Source: Pseudomonas ekonensis (lineage in GTDB: Bacteria > Pseudomonadota > Gammaproteobacteria > Pseudomonadales > Pseudomonadaceae). From it: DNA of 64,000 bases. Shown one piece after another: positions 9,168 through 17,785 of the stretch (position 1 is its first letter; each line of letters opens with the position of its first letter). The stretch is taken from positions 2,184,001 through 2,248,000 of the forward strand of contig NZ_JAHSTS010000001.1 in NCBI RefSeq assembly GCF_019145435.1, given 5' to 3'. Made by a program: the position numbers and the translations under genes. The notes below the pieces were generated by a model that ran no database searches, was not told the origin of the DNA, and worked only from the letters and a program-made list of their open reading frames with translations.

Positions 9168-9617
9168 TCATTGGCCTCCGGCCATGCGGGTCAGCGGCGC
9201 CATGCCGGTGCTCATCGCACGGTTGACCGTGTTGGAGATCGTGCCGCCGGCGCCGCCGCCGTGGCCGGCGCTCATGCCGGGCATGCCGTTGGGGTTGGTC
9301 AGGGTGTTGAGGCCCGGAAGGCTGCCGTTGGGGGTCGCCATGTTGCCGCGGATCGACGAGCCGCTGGCGACGCTGGCGAAGTCGCCGTCGTTGAGTTCGG
9401 TGTTGTCGATGGTCTGGGTGATCCGCGCCGAAGGGTTGGCATTGACGGTGGTCGGGTACGGATCTTTGCCGGCGCTGCGGCCGATGGGTGTAGGCTGGAC
9501 ATCGCGATTGAGCACGATCACGCCGTTGCCGCCGGCCTGAACGTTGAAACTGATGAGTGCACTGGCGGCGGATCCGATCACCAGGAGGCAGGTCAGGCCT
9601 TTTTTGATATTCCCCAC
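9168..9617 (-). CDS. fapA: FapA, periplasmic chaperone of the Fap system (GTG start)
   Basis: The 149-aa protein begins at GTG 9617 (VGNIKKGLTCLLVIGS) with AAGGAAC seven bases upstream and a clean signal peptide ending near FNVQAGG. The open frame continues up to an ATG at 9773, but that extension has no signal-peptide logic and would cross the predicted sigma-54 promoter, so it is rejected. The mature part is Gly/Asn/Pro-rich. FapA is the first gene of the operon and is thought to keep FapB and FapC from aggregating before export. Confidence 0.87.
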   Translation of the reverse strand: MGNIKKGLTCLLVIGSAASALISFNVQAGGNGVIVLNRDVQPTPIGRSAGKDPYPTTVNANPSARITQTIDNTELNDGDFASVASGSSIRGNMATPNGSLPGLNTLTNPNGMPGMSAGHGGGAGGTISNTVNRAMSTGMAPLTRMAGGQ

Positions 9618-9671
9618 GGTGGCTGTTCCTTCTTCAATGGGCCGAGCCCAGGTCAGCGTTGTGAGGGAGAG

Positions 9672-9688
9672 AGCGAAAGCTGTGCCGG
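9672..9688 (-). promoter_or_regulatory. Candidate sigma-54 promoter of fapABCDEF
   Basis: Read on the minus strand the sequence is CCGGCACAGCTTTCGC. The invariant GG (-24, 9686-9685) and GC (-12, 9674-9673) are separated by exactly 10 bases and GGCAC is complete; the -12 element is TCGC instead of TTGC. The expected transcript start is near 9661, which leaves about 44 bases before the GTG of fapA. Confidence 0.65.
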
Positions 9689-9749
9689 TTTTGAAAACTC
9701 CATGGATTTCAAAGGGTTGGTTTTGCGTCGCGCAAGGCTGATACAAAAC

Positions 9750-9769
9750 CTGTTTCAGCGTTGATACAG
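9750..9769. promoter_or_regulatory. Upstream activator dyad 1 of the fap promoter
   Basis: CTGTTTCAGCGTTGATACAG is an imperfect 20-bp palindrome centred about 98 bp upstream of the predicted start. It fits a shared consensus CTGTTTCA-S-CG-Y-TG-WW-ACAG with the second dyad, as expected for a dimeric sigma-54 activator. Confidence 0.6.
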
Positions 9770-9831
9770 GCACCGGGCCCGCAGGTGAGCCAAAGCCGAC
9801 GCAAAGCTCTGGAACAAGGGTTTGCGCGATG

Positions 9832-9851
9832 CTGTTTCACCGCTGTAACAG
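9832..9851. promoter_or_regulatory. Upstream activator dyad 2 of the fap promoter
   Basis: CTGTTTCACCGCTGTAACAG matches dyad 1 at 16 of 20 positions. The centres are 82 bp apart, close to eight helical turns, so both sites lie on the same face of the DNA. Confidence 0.6.
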
Positions 9852-9943
9852 AAGGCATGACAAAGCGATGAAGCGCGCCAAGACGGGCACTTTGCAGCGG
9901 GGGACGTGTTTCAGGAATGGACACTTTGGCCCCAAAGCAGGGG

Positions 9944-9968
9944 AAAAGGCCGGGGCAGAGGCCCCGGC
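9944..9968 (-). terminator. Terminator after the NadR-like gene
   Basis: On the minus strand GCCGGGG pairs with the other arm around a short loop (9949-9968) and is followed by a C-TTTT run. It lies directly after the stop at 9976. Confidence 0.75.
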
Positions 9969-9975
9969 GAACGGG

Positions 9976-10500
9976 TCAGCCGGCCAGCAGGGCCTCGACC
10001 GCCGCGAAGGCTTCGCGGCGCCGTTCGTCCCAGTCGCCGCGGATGATCCGCAGCGGCTGACGGTGCCGTTCCAGCCAGGCTTGCGTGGCGTCGAAGAACG
10101 CCTGCCGTTCGCTCAGTTGCGGCTGGCAGCGCTGGCCGTCGTCGGTCCATTCGATCTGCTCCGGGGACAGCAGCAGGTGCAGGTCGTAGCGGCGGGCCAG
10201 CAATTGTTCCTCCAGCCACGCCGGGCAGTCGCCGAACAGGGCCTGGCTCCAGAGCATGTTGCTCAGCAGGTGGGTGTCGAGGATCAGCAGCGCCGGCCGC
10301 TGTCCCCGTGCCTGGTCTTCGCGTTGCAATTGGCCGCGGGCGATCTCGGGGATGTCGGCCAGGCAGGTGTCGCGGGCCTTTTGCTCGATGAAGGTGCGCA
10401 CGTACTCGTCCACCCGCACACCGCCGAAGCGTTGCTGGAGGCTGGCCGCCAGCCAGCTTTTGCCGGTGGACTCGGGGCCGGTGAGGACGACGGTCTTCAT
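9976..10500 (-). CDS. nadR: NadR-type P-loop kinase (ribosylnicotinamide kinase-like)
   Basis: The 174-aa cytoplasmic protein opens with a P-loop, VVLTGPESTGKS (residues 3-14), followed by a lid-type region rich in Arg/Asp (DEYVRTFIEQKARD), as in the kinase domain of NadR. That domain phosphorylates nicotinamide riboside to NMN. There is no adenylyltransferase or DNA-binding domain, so only the kinase step is expected. The start is MKTVVLT at 10500. Its ATG overlaps the stop of pnuC by four bases (ATGA), and PnuC imports the substrate, which supports the assignment. Confidence 0.8.
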   Translation of the reverse strand: MKTVVLTGPESTGKSWLAASLQQRFGGVRVDEYVRTFIEQKARDTCLADIPEIARGQLQREDQARGQRPALLILDTHLLSNMLWSQALFGDCPAWLEEQLLARRYDLHLLLSPEQIEWTDDGQRCQPQLSERQAFFDATQAWLERHRQPLRIIRGDWDERRREAFAAVEALLAG

Positions 10501-11063
10501 GCGCTGCGCAACGCCGGGTCGGCCCGCCATTCACGCCAGCCCAGCACCGCGATCAGGGTGAACAGGGCGTACAGCGCGGCGGTGAGGTACAGCGCCTTGT
10601 AGAGGAAGAGGGCGACGAAGACCACATCCAGCACGATCCACAATGCCCAGCACTGCAGGCGCTTGTGGGCCATCCAGAACTGCGCCACCAGGCTGAAGCC
10701 GGTCAGCGCGGCATCGAGCCAGGGTTGCGCGGCATCGGTCCAATGGGCCATCGCGCCGCCCAGCAGCAGGCTGCCGACGGCGCCGACGCCCAGGCCCTGC
10801 AAGATCGAGGACGGGGCAAGCCGACTGACCTGGCGTCCGTCGTGCATCGTCCCTGCGCGCGTCCATTGCCACCAGCCGTAGAGCTGCAAGGCGGCGTAGA
10901 CCACTTGCAGCAACATGTCCGAATACAGCTTCACCTCGAAGAAGATCCAGCTGTACAGCAGCACCATGACCAGCCCGATCGGCCAGCACCACGGATTCTG
11001 TTTGACCGTCAGCCAGACGGCGATCACGCCGAGAGCGGCGGCAAACAGTTCAAGCCCGGACAT
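10497..11063 (-). CDS. pnuC: PnuC, nicotinamide riboside transporter
   Basis: The 188-aa inner-membrane protein has about six to seven hydrophobic helices and the PnuC signature segments WLTVKQNPWCWPIGLV and LQLYGWWQW. PnuC proteins carry nicotinamide riboside by facilitated diffusion; trapping by the co-encoded kinase drives uptake. The start at 11063 (MSGLELFAAALG) has AAGGA upstream. The stop overlaps the start of the NadR-like kinase by four bases, so the two genes form a coupled NAD-salvage pair. Confidence 0.88.
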   Translation of the reverse strand: MSGLELFAAALGVIAVWLTVKQNPWCWPIGLVMVLLYSWIFFEVKLYSDMLLQVVYAALQLYGWWQWTRAGTMHDGRQVSRLAPSSILQGLGVGAVGSLLLGGAMAHWTDAAQPWLDAALTGFSLVAQFWMAHKRLQCWALWIVLDVVFVALFLYKALYLTAALYALFTLIAVLGWREWRADPALRSA

Positions 11064-11116
11064 GCACAATCCTTGAAGGGAGCGGAAGAGGGGCCGGATT
11101 GTACCCAAAAAACCCG

Positions 11117-11172
11117 ATGGCGCGAGCCTGCTCCCGCCCGGAACCCGTGGCGAGAGCGAGCGCCCTCGCCAC
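11117..11172. repeat. Degenerate REP-type palindrome between pnuC and the chemoreceptor gene
   Basis: It contains ATGGCGCGAGCCTGCTCCCGCC, the REP core in altered form, then GTGGCGAG (11147-11154) paired with CTCGCCAC (11165-11172). On the minus strand it is followed by a GGGTTTTTTGGG tract and may also end the chemoreceptor transcript. Confidence 0.5.
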
Positions 11173-11179
11173 AGAAGGG

Positions 11180-12814
11180 TCAGACCCTGAACTGGCGCAA
11201 CAGGCCGTTCAGCTGCTCGCTCAACTGGCCCAGGCGCACGCTGGCGGCGCTGGACTGCTCGGCCGCCAGCGCCGTGCTGTGGGACAGGCCCGCCGCCTGG
11301 GTGACGTTCTGGTTGATGTCCTCGACCACATGGGCCTGTTGCAGCGTGGCGCTGGCGATCGAGGCGTTCAGGCCGTTGAGGTTGCGCAGGGCCTGGCCGA
11401 TGGCGTTCAGGCTGGCGCCCGCCAGGCCGGCCTGTTCGATGGTCAGTTGCGAGGCCGTGCTGCTTTCGCCGATGACTTTGACCGCCGCCTCGGAATGGTT
11501 CTGCAGGCGTTCGATCATGGCCTGGATCTCCGCCGTGGACTTCTGCGTACGCTGCGCGAGCAGGCGCACCTCGTCGGCCACCACGGCAAACCCGCGGCCC
11601 TGTTCACCGGCCCGGGCCGCTTCGATGGCGGCGTTGAGCGCCAGCAGGTTGGTCTGCTCGGCGATCGAGCGGATCACCTCCAGCACACTGCCGATCTGCG
11701 TGCTTTCGGCGGCCAGGGTGCGGATCACCTCGACGGCCTGGTCGATGGTGCCGGACAGCCTGTCGATCTGCTGCAGGCTGCCGTCGATGTTGATCTGGCC
11801 CTGCTGGGCCTGGGCTTCGGCGTCGCGCACTTCGCTGGCGGCGTGCTCGGCGTTCTTGGCCACGTCCTGCACGCCGTAGGTGACTTCGTTGACGGCCGTG
11901 GCCACCAGTTCCATCTGTTGCGACTGTTGCTGGCTGCGCTCCTGGGCCTGGGCGGCATCGTTGCCCAGTTCGCTGGACGACTGCCCCAAAGCGCCGGCGG
12001 AGGCCTGCAAGTCACCGATCACCCGGCGCAGCTTGGCGGTGAAGGCATTGAAGTGATGGGCCAACTGGGTGACTTCGTCCTGGCCGTGGGTGTCGAGGCT
12101 GCGGGTCAGGTCGCTTTCGCCGCTGGCGATGTTGGCCATGGCGCTGACGCTTTCCTGCAACGGCCGCACGATGCTGCGGGCGATCAGGATCACCAGCACG
12201 GCCATGATCAACGCGATCACGAGGCCGACCGCCGAGGCCTTCAGCACCTGGCCCTGGAACTCGGCCTGCACGTCGTCGATGTACACGCCGGAGCCGATCA
12301 CCCAGCCCCACGGCTCGAACAGCTTCACGTAGGAAGTCTTGGCCACCGGCTCGCTGGCGCCGGGTTTCGGCCAGCGGTAGTCGACCATGCCGGCGCCCTT
12401 GGACTTGGCGATGGCGACCATTTCGTTGAACACCGCAAAACCGTCCGGGTCGCGGATCGCCGAAAGGTTCTGGCCCTCGAGCTTGGGATTGGTGGGGTGC
12501 ATGACCATCACGGGCGTGAGGTCGTTGATCCAGAAATAGTCGTTCTGGTCGTAGCGCAGGCCGCGGATCGCGGTCAGCGCCTGCTTCTGCGCGGCGTCGC
12601 GGGTCAGGGTTCCCGCTGCCTCGAGCCCTTGGTAGTAGGTCAGCAGGCCGCTGGCGGTCTGCACCACGTGCTGGGTCTTCTGCGCCTTGGCGTGGTACAG
12701 GCCGTCGTGCACCTGCTTGAGCATCAACACGCCCAGGGTCAGCAGCATGACCACCGCCACAATCAAGATGAGCCACAAGCGTCGGCTGATCGACACACTG
12801 CGCAAGCTGTTCAT
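11180..12814 (-). CDS. Methyl-accepting chemotaxis protein with a single Cache domain
   Basis: The 544-aa receptor has a transmembrane helix near residues 12-33 and a periplasmic sCache_2 domain at about 45-185, with the typical [24 protein letters not shown] and [14 protein letters not shown] motifs. A second membrane helix (about 190-210), a HAMP domain and a cytoplasmic signalling domain with the hairpin tip [20 protein letters not shown] follow. sCache_2 receptors often sense small carboxylates such as acetate, propionate or pyruvate, but the ligand cannot be read from sequence. The start MNSLRSV at 12814 has CGGAGTG upstream. It is monocistronic and divergent from uppP. Confidence 0.9.
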   Translation of the reverse strand: MNSLRSVSISRRLWLILIVAVVMLLTLGVLMLKQVHDGLYHAKAQKTQHVVQTASGLLTYYQGLEAAGTLTRDAAQKQALTAIRGLRYDQNDYFWINDLTPVMVMHPTNPKLEGQNLSAIRDPDGFAVFNEMVAIAKSKGAGMVDYRWPKPGASEPVAKTSYVKLFEPWGWVIGSGVYIDDVQAEFQGQVLKASAVGLVIALIMAVLVILIARSIVRPLQESVSAMANIASGESDLTRSLDTHGQDEVTQLAHHFNAFTAKLRRVIGDLQASAGALGQSSSELGNDAAQAQERSQQQSQQMELVATAVNEVTYGVQDVAKNAEHAASEVRDAEAQAQQGQINIDGSLQQIDRLSGTIDQAVEVIRTLAAESTQIGSVLEVIRSIAEQTNLLALNAAIEAARAGEQGRGFAVVADEVRLLAQRTQKSTAEIQAMIERLQNHSEAAVKVIGESSTASQLTIEQAGLAGASLNAIGQALRNLNGLNASIASATLQQAHVVEDINQNVTQAAGLSHSTALAAEQSSAASVRLGQLSEQLNGLLRQFRV

Positions 12815-13115
12815 AACGCTGTCACTCCGGTTTCTTGTTCTTGTCATAAAACGCCGCCAGCATCCAACCACGTTTCGGGGCGGGCGCCTACGCGACCCAA
12901 GTCGTATAACGCACAGCGTTATTTCGGCTTGTCTGTTAGGATTTCGGCCCCGCACGGAAAAACCTGAATGGCGATTGATTCTTCACGGAATTTTGACCGC
13001 CTGATGTGGATTCTGTGCGCGTGCGGCCCGCGCCGCAGCGGCTACGCTTCTCGCAGTGAACGATCGAAAAAATATTATCGGGGCATGCCGCCGGGCATCG
13101 CTCTTTGGGGGACTG
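12815..13115. other. Divergent promoter region, chemoreceptor and uppP
   Basis: These 301 bases carry the promoters of both genes. The only clear structure is a perfect dyad, ATAACGC-ACA-GCGTTAT (12906-12922), a possible operator for an unknown regulator. Confidence 0.4.
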
Positions 13116-13946
13116 ATGGATCTTTGGACCGCCTTGCAGGCATTGATTCTAGGAGTTGTAGAGGGGCTGACGGAGTTTTTGCCCATTTCCAGTACCGGAC
13201 ACCAGATCATTGTCGCCGACTTGCTCGACTTCGGCGGCGAACGGGCCATGGCGTTCAACATCATCATCCAGCTCGGCGCCATCCTGGCGGTGGTCTGGGA
13301 GTTCCGCCGCAAGATCTTCGACGTGGTGGTCGGGCTGCCGACCCAGCCGGGGGCGCGGCGCTTCACCGCCAACCTGCTGATCGCCTTCCTGCCCGCCGTG
13401 GTGCTGGGGGTGGTCTTCGCCGACCTGATCCACCATTACCTGTTCAACCCGATCACCGTGGCCACTGCGCTGGTGCTGGGCGGCTTCGTCATGCTGTGGG
13501 CCGAGCGCCGGCAGCATGAGGTGCACGCCGAAACGGTCGATGACATCACCTGGACGGACGCGCTGAAGATCGGCTTCGCCCAGTGCCTGGCGATGATCCC
13601 CGGCACCTCGCGCTCCGGCTCGACCATCATCGGCGGCCTGCTGTTCGGCCTGTCGCGCAAGACCGCCACCGAGTTCTCGTTCTTCCTGGCCATGCCGACC
13701 ATGGTCGGTGCTGCGGTGTATTCGGGCTACAAGTACCGCGGCCTGTTCGTGCCGGCGGACTTCCCGGTGTTCGCCATCGGCTTCGTCACCGCGTTCATCT
13801 TCGCCATGATCGCCGTGCGCGGGCTGCTCAAGTTCATCGGCAGCCACAGCTACGCGGCGTTCGCCTGGTACCGGATCGTGTTCGGTCTGGTGATCCTGGC
13901 GACCTGGCAGTTCGGCTGGGTGGACTGGACGGCGGCCAAGCCATGA
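13116..13946 (+). CDS. uppP: UppP/BacA undecaprenyl-diphosphatase
   Basis: The 276-aa integral membrane enzyme removes one phosphate from undecaprenyl diphosphate so that the lipid carrier for peptidoglycan and O-antigen can be reused; activity causes bacitracin resistance. The two signature motifs are present: [14 protein letters not shown] near the N-terminus and [10 protein letters not shown] in the middle. The length is normal for the family. The start at 13116 (MDLWTALQA) has GGGGGA upstream; the longer frame to 13056 is not needed. The stop overlaps the start of the DUF1294 gene by four bases. Confidence 0.93.
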   Translation: MDLWTALQALILGVVEGLTEFLPISSTGHQIIVADLLDFGGERAMAFNIIIQLGAILAVVWEFRRKIFDVVVGLPTQPGARRFTANLLIAFLPAVVLGVVFADLIHHYLFNPITVATALVLGGFVMLWAERRQHEVHAETVDDITWTDALKIGFAQCLAMIPGTSRSGSTIIGGLLFGLSRKTATEFSFFLAMPTMVGAAVYSGYKYRGLFVPADFPVFAIGFVTAFIFAMIAVRGLLKFIGSHSYAAFAWYRIVFGLVILATWQFGWVDWTAAKP

Positions 13947-14353
13947 GCGATGCCCGCGCCCGCCGCGGGGGCGGTGTCCAGCACCTGAAGGTGAAGCTGG
14001 CGGTGTTCCTGGCCGTGTGCGCGCTGCCGCTGTACGGCTCGCTGTCGATGTGGCTGCGCGGGATCTCGTTGATCCCGCTGGCGGCCTACGGGGTCGTCAG
14101 CGCGGTGGCGTTCTTTCTGTACTGGGGCGACAAGCGCAAGGCCCGCAACGAGGCCTGGCGCACGCCGGAGAACATCCTGCACGCGGTGGAGCTGGCCGGC
14201 GGCTGGCCGGGCGCGTTGATCGCGCAGCAGGTGTTCCGCCACAAGACGCGCAAGGCGTCGTTCCAGATCGTGTTCTGGATGATCGTGGGGATGCACCAGA
14301 TGTTCTGGATCGACCGGCTGTTCTACGGTTCTGCGCTGTCTGCGGTGTTTTGA
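13943..14353 (+). CDS. DUF1294 family membrane protein
   Basis: This 136-aa protein has two N-terminal hydrophobic helices, then the DUF1294 core: [36 protein letters not shown] and [14 protein letters not shown]. Some family members are fused to cold-shock domains; this one is not. No biochemical role is known. The ATG at 13943 overlaps the uppP stop, so translation is probably coupled. Confidence 0.82.
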   Translation: MSDARARRGGGVQHLKVKLAVFLAVCALPLYGSLSMWLRGISLIPLAAYGVVSAVAFFLYWGDKRKARNEAWRTPENILHAVELAGGWPGALIAQQVFRHKTRKASFQIVFWMIVGMHQMFWIDRLFYGSALSAVF

Positions 14354-14386
14354 GCGGCGATGGGCTCACCCCAACGCTCCAACAGA

Positions 14387-14731
14387 TCAAAGCAATAACC
14401 CGACCTGCGTACGCTTGGGCAGCTTGCCCACCACCAACTGGTGCGAGCGCTGCAGCAACCCTTGCAGTTCCTTGGCGCCCAGCGGGTAGGGCGGGTGCAT
14501 GATGATCCACTGCGCCCGCGCCAGGTACGGCGCCGGGCCGATGCCCGGGCGGTCGCAGTGGCCGAGGAACAGGTCCTTGTCGACCTTGAACGCCAGCGAC
14601 TCGCCGCGCAGCCCCTGCAAGGCGAACATCTTGTTGCCGGCCACCGAAAACACCCGCACGCCCCCCCACTTGTAGTCCTCCCGCGCGCCGGGCAACGTCA
14701 GGCAGAACGCGGCGACGTCCGTTTCGCTCAT
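14387..14731 (-). CDS. MmcQ/YjbR family protein
   Basis: The 114-aa soluble protein carries the MmcQ/YjbR pattern: an N-terminal LPGAREDYKWGGVRVFSVAGNKMF, a central FKVDKDLF, and a C-terminal helix LQRSHQLVVGKLPKR. The fold resembles a double-wing DNA-binding motif, but function is unproven. The start at 14731 (MSETDVAAF) has AAGGAAAG immediately upstream; the ATG at 14746 is possible and would overlap the LysR gene stop. It appears to be in one transcript with that LysR gene. Confidence 0.8.
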   Translation of the reverse strand: MSETDVAAFCLTLPGAREDYKWGGVRVFSVAGNKMFALQGLRGESLAFKVDKDLFLGHCDRPGIGPAPYLARAQWIIMHPPYPLGAKELQGLLQRSHQLVVGKLPKRTQVGLLL

Positions 14732-14742
14732 CTTTCCTTGTT

Positions 14743-15651
14743 TCATAACAGGCGCTCTCCACAGGCATTGAACGATTCGACCAAGTGGTCGATCCACGCG
14801 CGCACCGCCGGCATCACGCCGCGCCGGTGCGGATACACCGCTTGCAGCCAGCCGCCGGGCAATGACCAACCCGGCAACAGCTGCACCAGCGTGCCGTTGT
14901 TCAGCTCCGCTTCGCAATACATCATCGGCAGCAGGGTGAAGCCTTGCCCGGCCAGCACGCAAGCCTTGCGCACGATGAAGTCGTCGATGCCCAGCCGGGC
15001 CTCCAGCGCCAGGTCGCAGCTCTTGCCGTGTTCGTCGAGCAGGCGCACATGCACCATCCGGTCGGGTTCCAGGGCGCCGAGCACCGGCAGGCTCTTCAGA
15101 TCCTGCGGATGGCGGATCTCGACGCCCTCTATAAAGGAAGGGCTGGCCACCACCACCATCTGCGCCTGACGCAAACGGCGGGTGACCAGCATCGGGTCTT
15201 CGTCGCCGTGTTCGCGCACGCGCAGGGCGACGTCGACGCCTTCGGTGATCAGGTCGACCCGGCGGTTGAGCAGGATCACCTCCAGCTGCACCTGGGGGAA
15301 CTTGCCCAGGAAGTCGCTGATGACCATCGGCAGCATCTCATGGGCCAGTCCCGTCGGGCAGGACACCCGCAACCGGCCCCGGGGCTCGCTGGACATGCTG
15401 GCGACGGCTTCGTCCGCCATTTCCGCCTCCAGCAGCATGGCCTGGCAGTGGCGCAGGTAGCGTTCGCCCACTGCCGTCAGCTTCAGTTGGCGGGTGGTGC
15501 GCTGCAGCAGTCGGGCGCCGAGGCGTTCCTCCAGTTCGGCGATTCGCCGCGACAGGCGCGACTTGGGAATGCCGAGCAGGCGGCCGGCGGCGGCGAACCC
15601 GCCGGCCTCGACCACCTTGGCGAAATAGTAGAGATCGTTGAGGTCTTGCAT
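14743..15651 (-). CDS. LysR-family regulator, divergent from azoR
   Basis: The 302-aa protein has an N-terminal winged helix-turn-helix (residues about 1-60, DLYYFAKVVEAGGFAAAGRLLGIPKSRLSRRI) and a periplasmic-binding-protein-like effector domain of the type seen in regulators near quinone or azo reductases. It lies 127 bp from azoR in the opposite direction, the standard arrangement for a LysR regulator of its neighbour. An AAC-N9-GTT dyad lies in the gap near 15684-15698 but is not distinctive. The effector is not known; quinones or azo compounds are plausible from context. Confidence 0.88.
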   Translation of the reverse strand: MQDLNDLYYFAKVVEAGGFAAAGRLLGIPKSRLSRRIAELEERLGARLLQRTTRQLKLTAVGERYLRHCQAMLLEAEMADEAVASMSSEPRGRLRVSCPTGLAHEMLPMVISDFLGKFPQVQLEVILLNRRVDLITEGVDVALRVREHGDEDPMLVTRRLRQAQMVVVASPSFIEGVEIRHPQDLKSLPVLGALEPDRMVHVRLLDEHGKSCDLALEARLGIDDFIVRKACVLAGQGFTLLPMMYCEAELNNGTLVQLLPGWSLPGGWLQAVYPHRRGVMPAVRAWIDHLVESFNACGERLL

Positions 15652-15778
15652 GGTGTGATCCGACTGTTCTATCAGTGGGACAAACTATCGCATTGTTGCC
15701 GTCTAATCAGCTATTGGTTTCGTCTGTAGGATTGTCTCCATTCCGTCGCCACCGGCGATTCTTTCCAGGAGATTCCAC

Positions 15779-16390
15779 ATGAAACTGCTGCACATCGATT
15801 CGAGCATTCTGGGCGACAACTCTGCATCCCGTCAGCTGAGCAAGGAAGTCGTGCAAGCCTGGCAAGCCGCCGAGCCAAGCGCCGTGGTGACCTACCGCGA
15901 CCTGGCCGCCGACGCCATCAGCCACTTCTCGTCGACCACCCTGGTGGCCGCCGGCACCACCGCCGAACTGCGCGACGCCGCCCAGCAGCACGAAGCCGAG
16001 CTCAGCGCCACCACCCTGGCCGAATTCAAGGCGGCGGACGCCATTGTGATCGCCGCGCCGATGTACAACTTCACCATCCCGACCCAGCTCAAGGCGTGGA
16101 TCGACCGCGTCGCCGTGGCCGGCCAGACCTTCCGCTACACCGAAGCCGGTCCTGAAGGCCTGTGCGGCGGCAAGAAAGTGGTGATCGTGTCCACCGCCGG
16201 AGGTCTGCACGCCGGCCAGGCCAGCGGCATCGCCCACGAAGAGTACCTGAAGCTGGTGCTGGGCTTCCTCGGCATCACCGATATCGAAATCGTCCGTGCC
16301 GAAGGCCTGGCCTACGGTGAAGAAGTGCGCAACAACGCCATGAACGCCGCTCACACGCAGATCAGCGAGCAACTGTTCGCCGCCGCGTAA
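15779..16390 (+). CDS. azoR: AzoR, FMN-dependent NADH-azoreductase
   Basis: The 203-aa flavodoxin-fold enzyme reduces quinones and azo bonds with NADH and FMN. Family motifs visible are the phosphate-binding [14 protein letters not shown] near residue 9, the FMN-binding [19 protein letters not shown] at about 90, and [13 protein letters not shown] at about 140. CAGGAGA precedes the start. It is divergent from the LysR regulator and ends before a strong terminator. Confidence 0.92.
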   Translation: MKLLHIDSSILGDNSASRQLSKEVVQAWQAAEPSAVVTYRDLAADAISHFSSTTLVAAGTTAELRDAAQQHEAELSATTLAEFKAADAIVIAAPMYNFTIPTQLKAWIDRVAVAGQTFRYTEAGPEGLCGGKKVVIVSTAGGLHAGQASGIAHEEYLKLVLGFLGITDIEIVRAEGLAYGEEVRNNAMNAAHTQISEQLFAAA

Positions 16391-16428
16391 GGCTTGCGTA
16401 AAGAACAGCGTCTGTTCAGGTAAACCTC

Positions 16429-16476
16429 AAAAAACTCTGTATTCTGGTTCTGCAAGGGCCGAATACGGAGTTTTTT
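16429..16476. terminator. Terminator after azoR
   Basis: AAAAAACTC-T-GTATTC (16429-16444) pairs with GAATAC-G-GAGTTTTTT (16461-16476). The stem has one mismatch and T-runs on both strands. Confidence 0.88.
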
Positions 16477-16637
16477 GTTTCTGGCTGTTACATAATCTGG
16501 CCCGGGTTATGCAGTCAAACGTTCGACGTCTGAGTGCAGCGACGCGCAGGAACGCCAGAACCAAGGTGTTTCGCGGCTGTTTCGCGCCTTTGACCGCAAC
16601 GGATCTTTCGATTGAGTAACACAGGGTGGGGCATCCC

Positions 16638-17675
16638 ATGATGCGTCTTTGTGCAACGTTACTGATTTGCCTGCTCGGCAGCCTGAACTCAGTGCACGCG
16701 GCGCCTGGGCAGCATCCACGCTGGAGCGTCGGCTTCCACGAGATGACCTTCCTCGACCCGCTGGACCTGCAGCCGATGCGCGCCATCGCGTTCTATCCGT
16801 CCAGCGACCGCGAGCACACCAGCAAGCTTGAGGGCTACACGGTCGAGGCCGGCGAAGACGTCAAGGTGGCCATCGGCCGCTTCCCGATGCTGATGCTGTC
16901 CCACGGCAACACCGGCACGCCGCTGGCGCTGCACGACCTCGCCACGTCGCTGGCGCGCAAGGGGTTCGTGGTGGTGGCGGTGATCCATCCCGGCGACAAC
17001 TCCAAGGACCACAGCCGCCTCGGCACCTTGAGCAACCTCTATGGCCGGCCGATCCAGATTTCCGAAGCCATCACCGCCACCCTCGGCGACCGCATGCTCG
17101 CGCCGTTCGTCAACGCCGAGCAGGTCGGGGTGATCGGCTATTCGGCCGGCGGCGAGACGGCGCTGATCCTTTCGGGCGCCACGCCGGACCTGGATCGCCT
17201 GCGCCGCTATTGCCAGGAGCGCCCGGACGACCACGACGCCTGCAACACCCAGGGCGAGCTGATCGTCGACCGCGACGACCTCCAGCCGGTGGCCGATCCG
17301 CGGGTGCATGCCTTGTTGCTGATGGCGCCGCTGAGCCTCAAGTTCGGTCGCCATACGTTGGCCGACGTGCATGTGCCGGTGCTGATGTACAGCGGCGACG
17401 GCGACAAACTGGTGGCCTTCGACAAGAACGCCGCCGCCCTGGCGCGCAAGCTGCCGACCGCGCCGGACTTCAAGCTGCTGGCCGGGGCCGGGCACTTCGT
17501 GTTCATGGCGCCGTGCAACGAAGAGCAGATCGTTGCCATGCCGGCGCTGTGCACCGACGCCGACGGCGTGGATCGCGAAGACATCCACCGCAACCTGATC
17601 TCCGAGGCCGGGCGGTTCTTCTCCCGGGTGCTGGGCCGGCCGAGCCGGGCGGGGATGCAGACCGCAGACCAATGA
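16638..17675 (+). CDS. Secreted alpha/beta hydrolase, dienelactone-hydrolase/PAF-acetylhydrolase-like
   Basis: The 345-aa protein has a signal peptide (MMRLCATLLICLLGSLNSVHA) and an alpha/beta hydrolase fold. The early oxyanion segment is MLSHGNTGTPLALHDLA, the nucleophile is Ser in VIGYSAGGETALIL, a likely Asp lies in MYSGDGDKLVAF, and His lies in GAGHFVFMAPC. The substrate is unknown; periplasmic esterases of this type act on small esters. The start at 16638 is preferred to the GTG at 16626 for signal-peptide reasons. A REP pair follows the gene. Confidence 0.78.
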   Translation: MMRLCATLLICLLGSLNSVHAAPGQHPRWSVGFHEMTFLDPLDLQPMRAIAFYPSSDREHTSKLEGYTVEAGEDVKVAIGRFPMLMLSHGNTGTPLALHDLATSLARKGFVVVAVIHPGDNSKDHSRLGTLSNLYGRPIQISEAITATLGDRMLAPFVNAEQVGVIGYSAGGETALILSGATPDLDRLRRYCQERPDDHDACNTQGELIVDRDDLQPVADPRVHALLLMAPLSLKFGRHTLADVHVPVLMYSGDGDKLVAFDKNAAALARKLPTAPDFKLLAGAGHFVFMAPCNEEQIVAMPALCTDADGVDREDIHRNLISEAGRFFSRVLGRPSRAGMQTADQ

Positions 17676-17690
17676 AACCCCGGTATCCCC

Positions 17691-17770
17691 TGTAGGAGCG
17701 AGCCTGCTCGCGATGGCGGTCGGCCGGGTTTGACTGCCAGCCCGCGATCGCCAGCAGGCTGGCTCCTACA
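17691..17770. repeat. REP doublet (REPIN)
   Basis: Two oppositely oriented REP sequences: TGTAGGAGCGAGCCTGCTCG at the left and AGCAGGCTGGCTCCTACA at the right, with 30-40 bases between. It lies between two genes on opposite strands and may end both transcripts. Confidence 0.85.
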
Positions 17771-17785
17771 AGGTCAAGGTCAGGG

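Noticed and set aside
9618..9773. Extended N-terminus for FapA starting at ATG 9773
   Set aside because: The extension crosses the predicted sigma-54 promoter and hides the signal peptide; GTG 9617 with AAGGAAC upstream is better.
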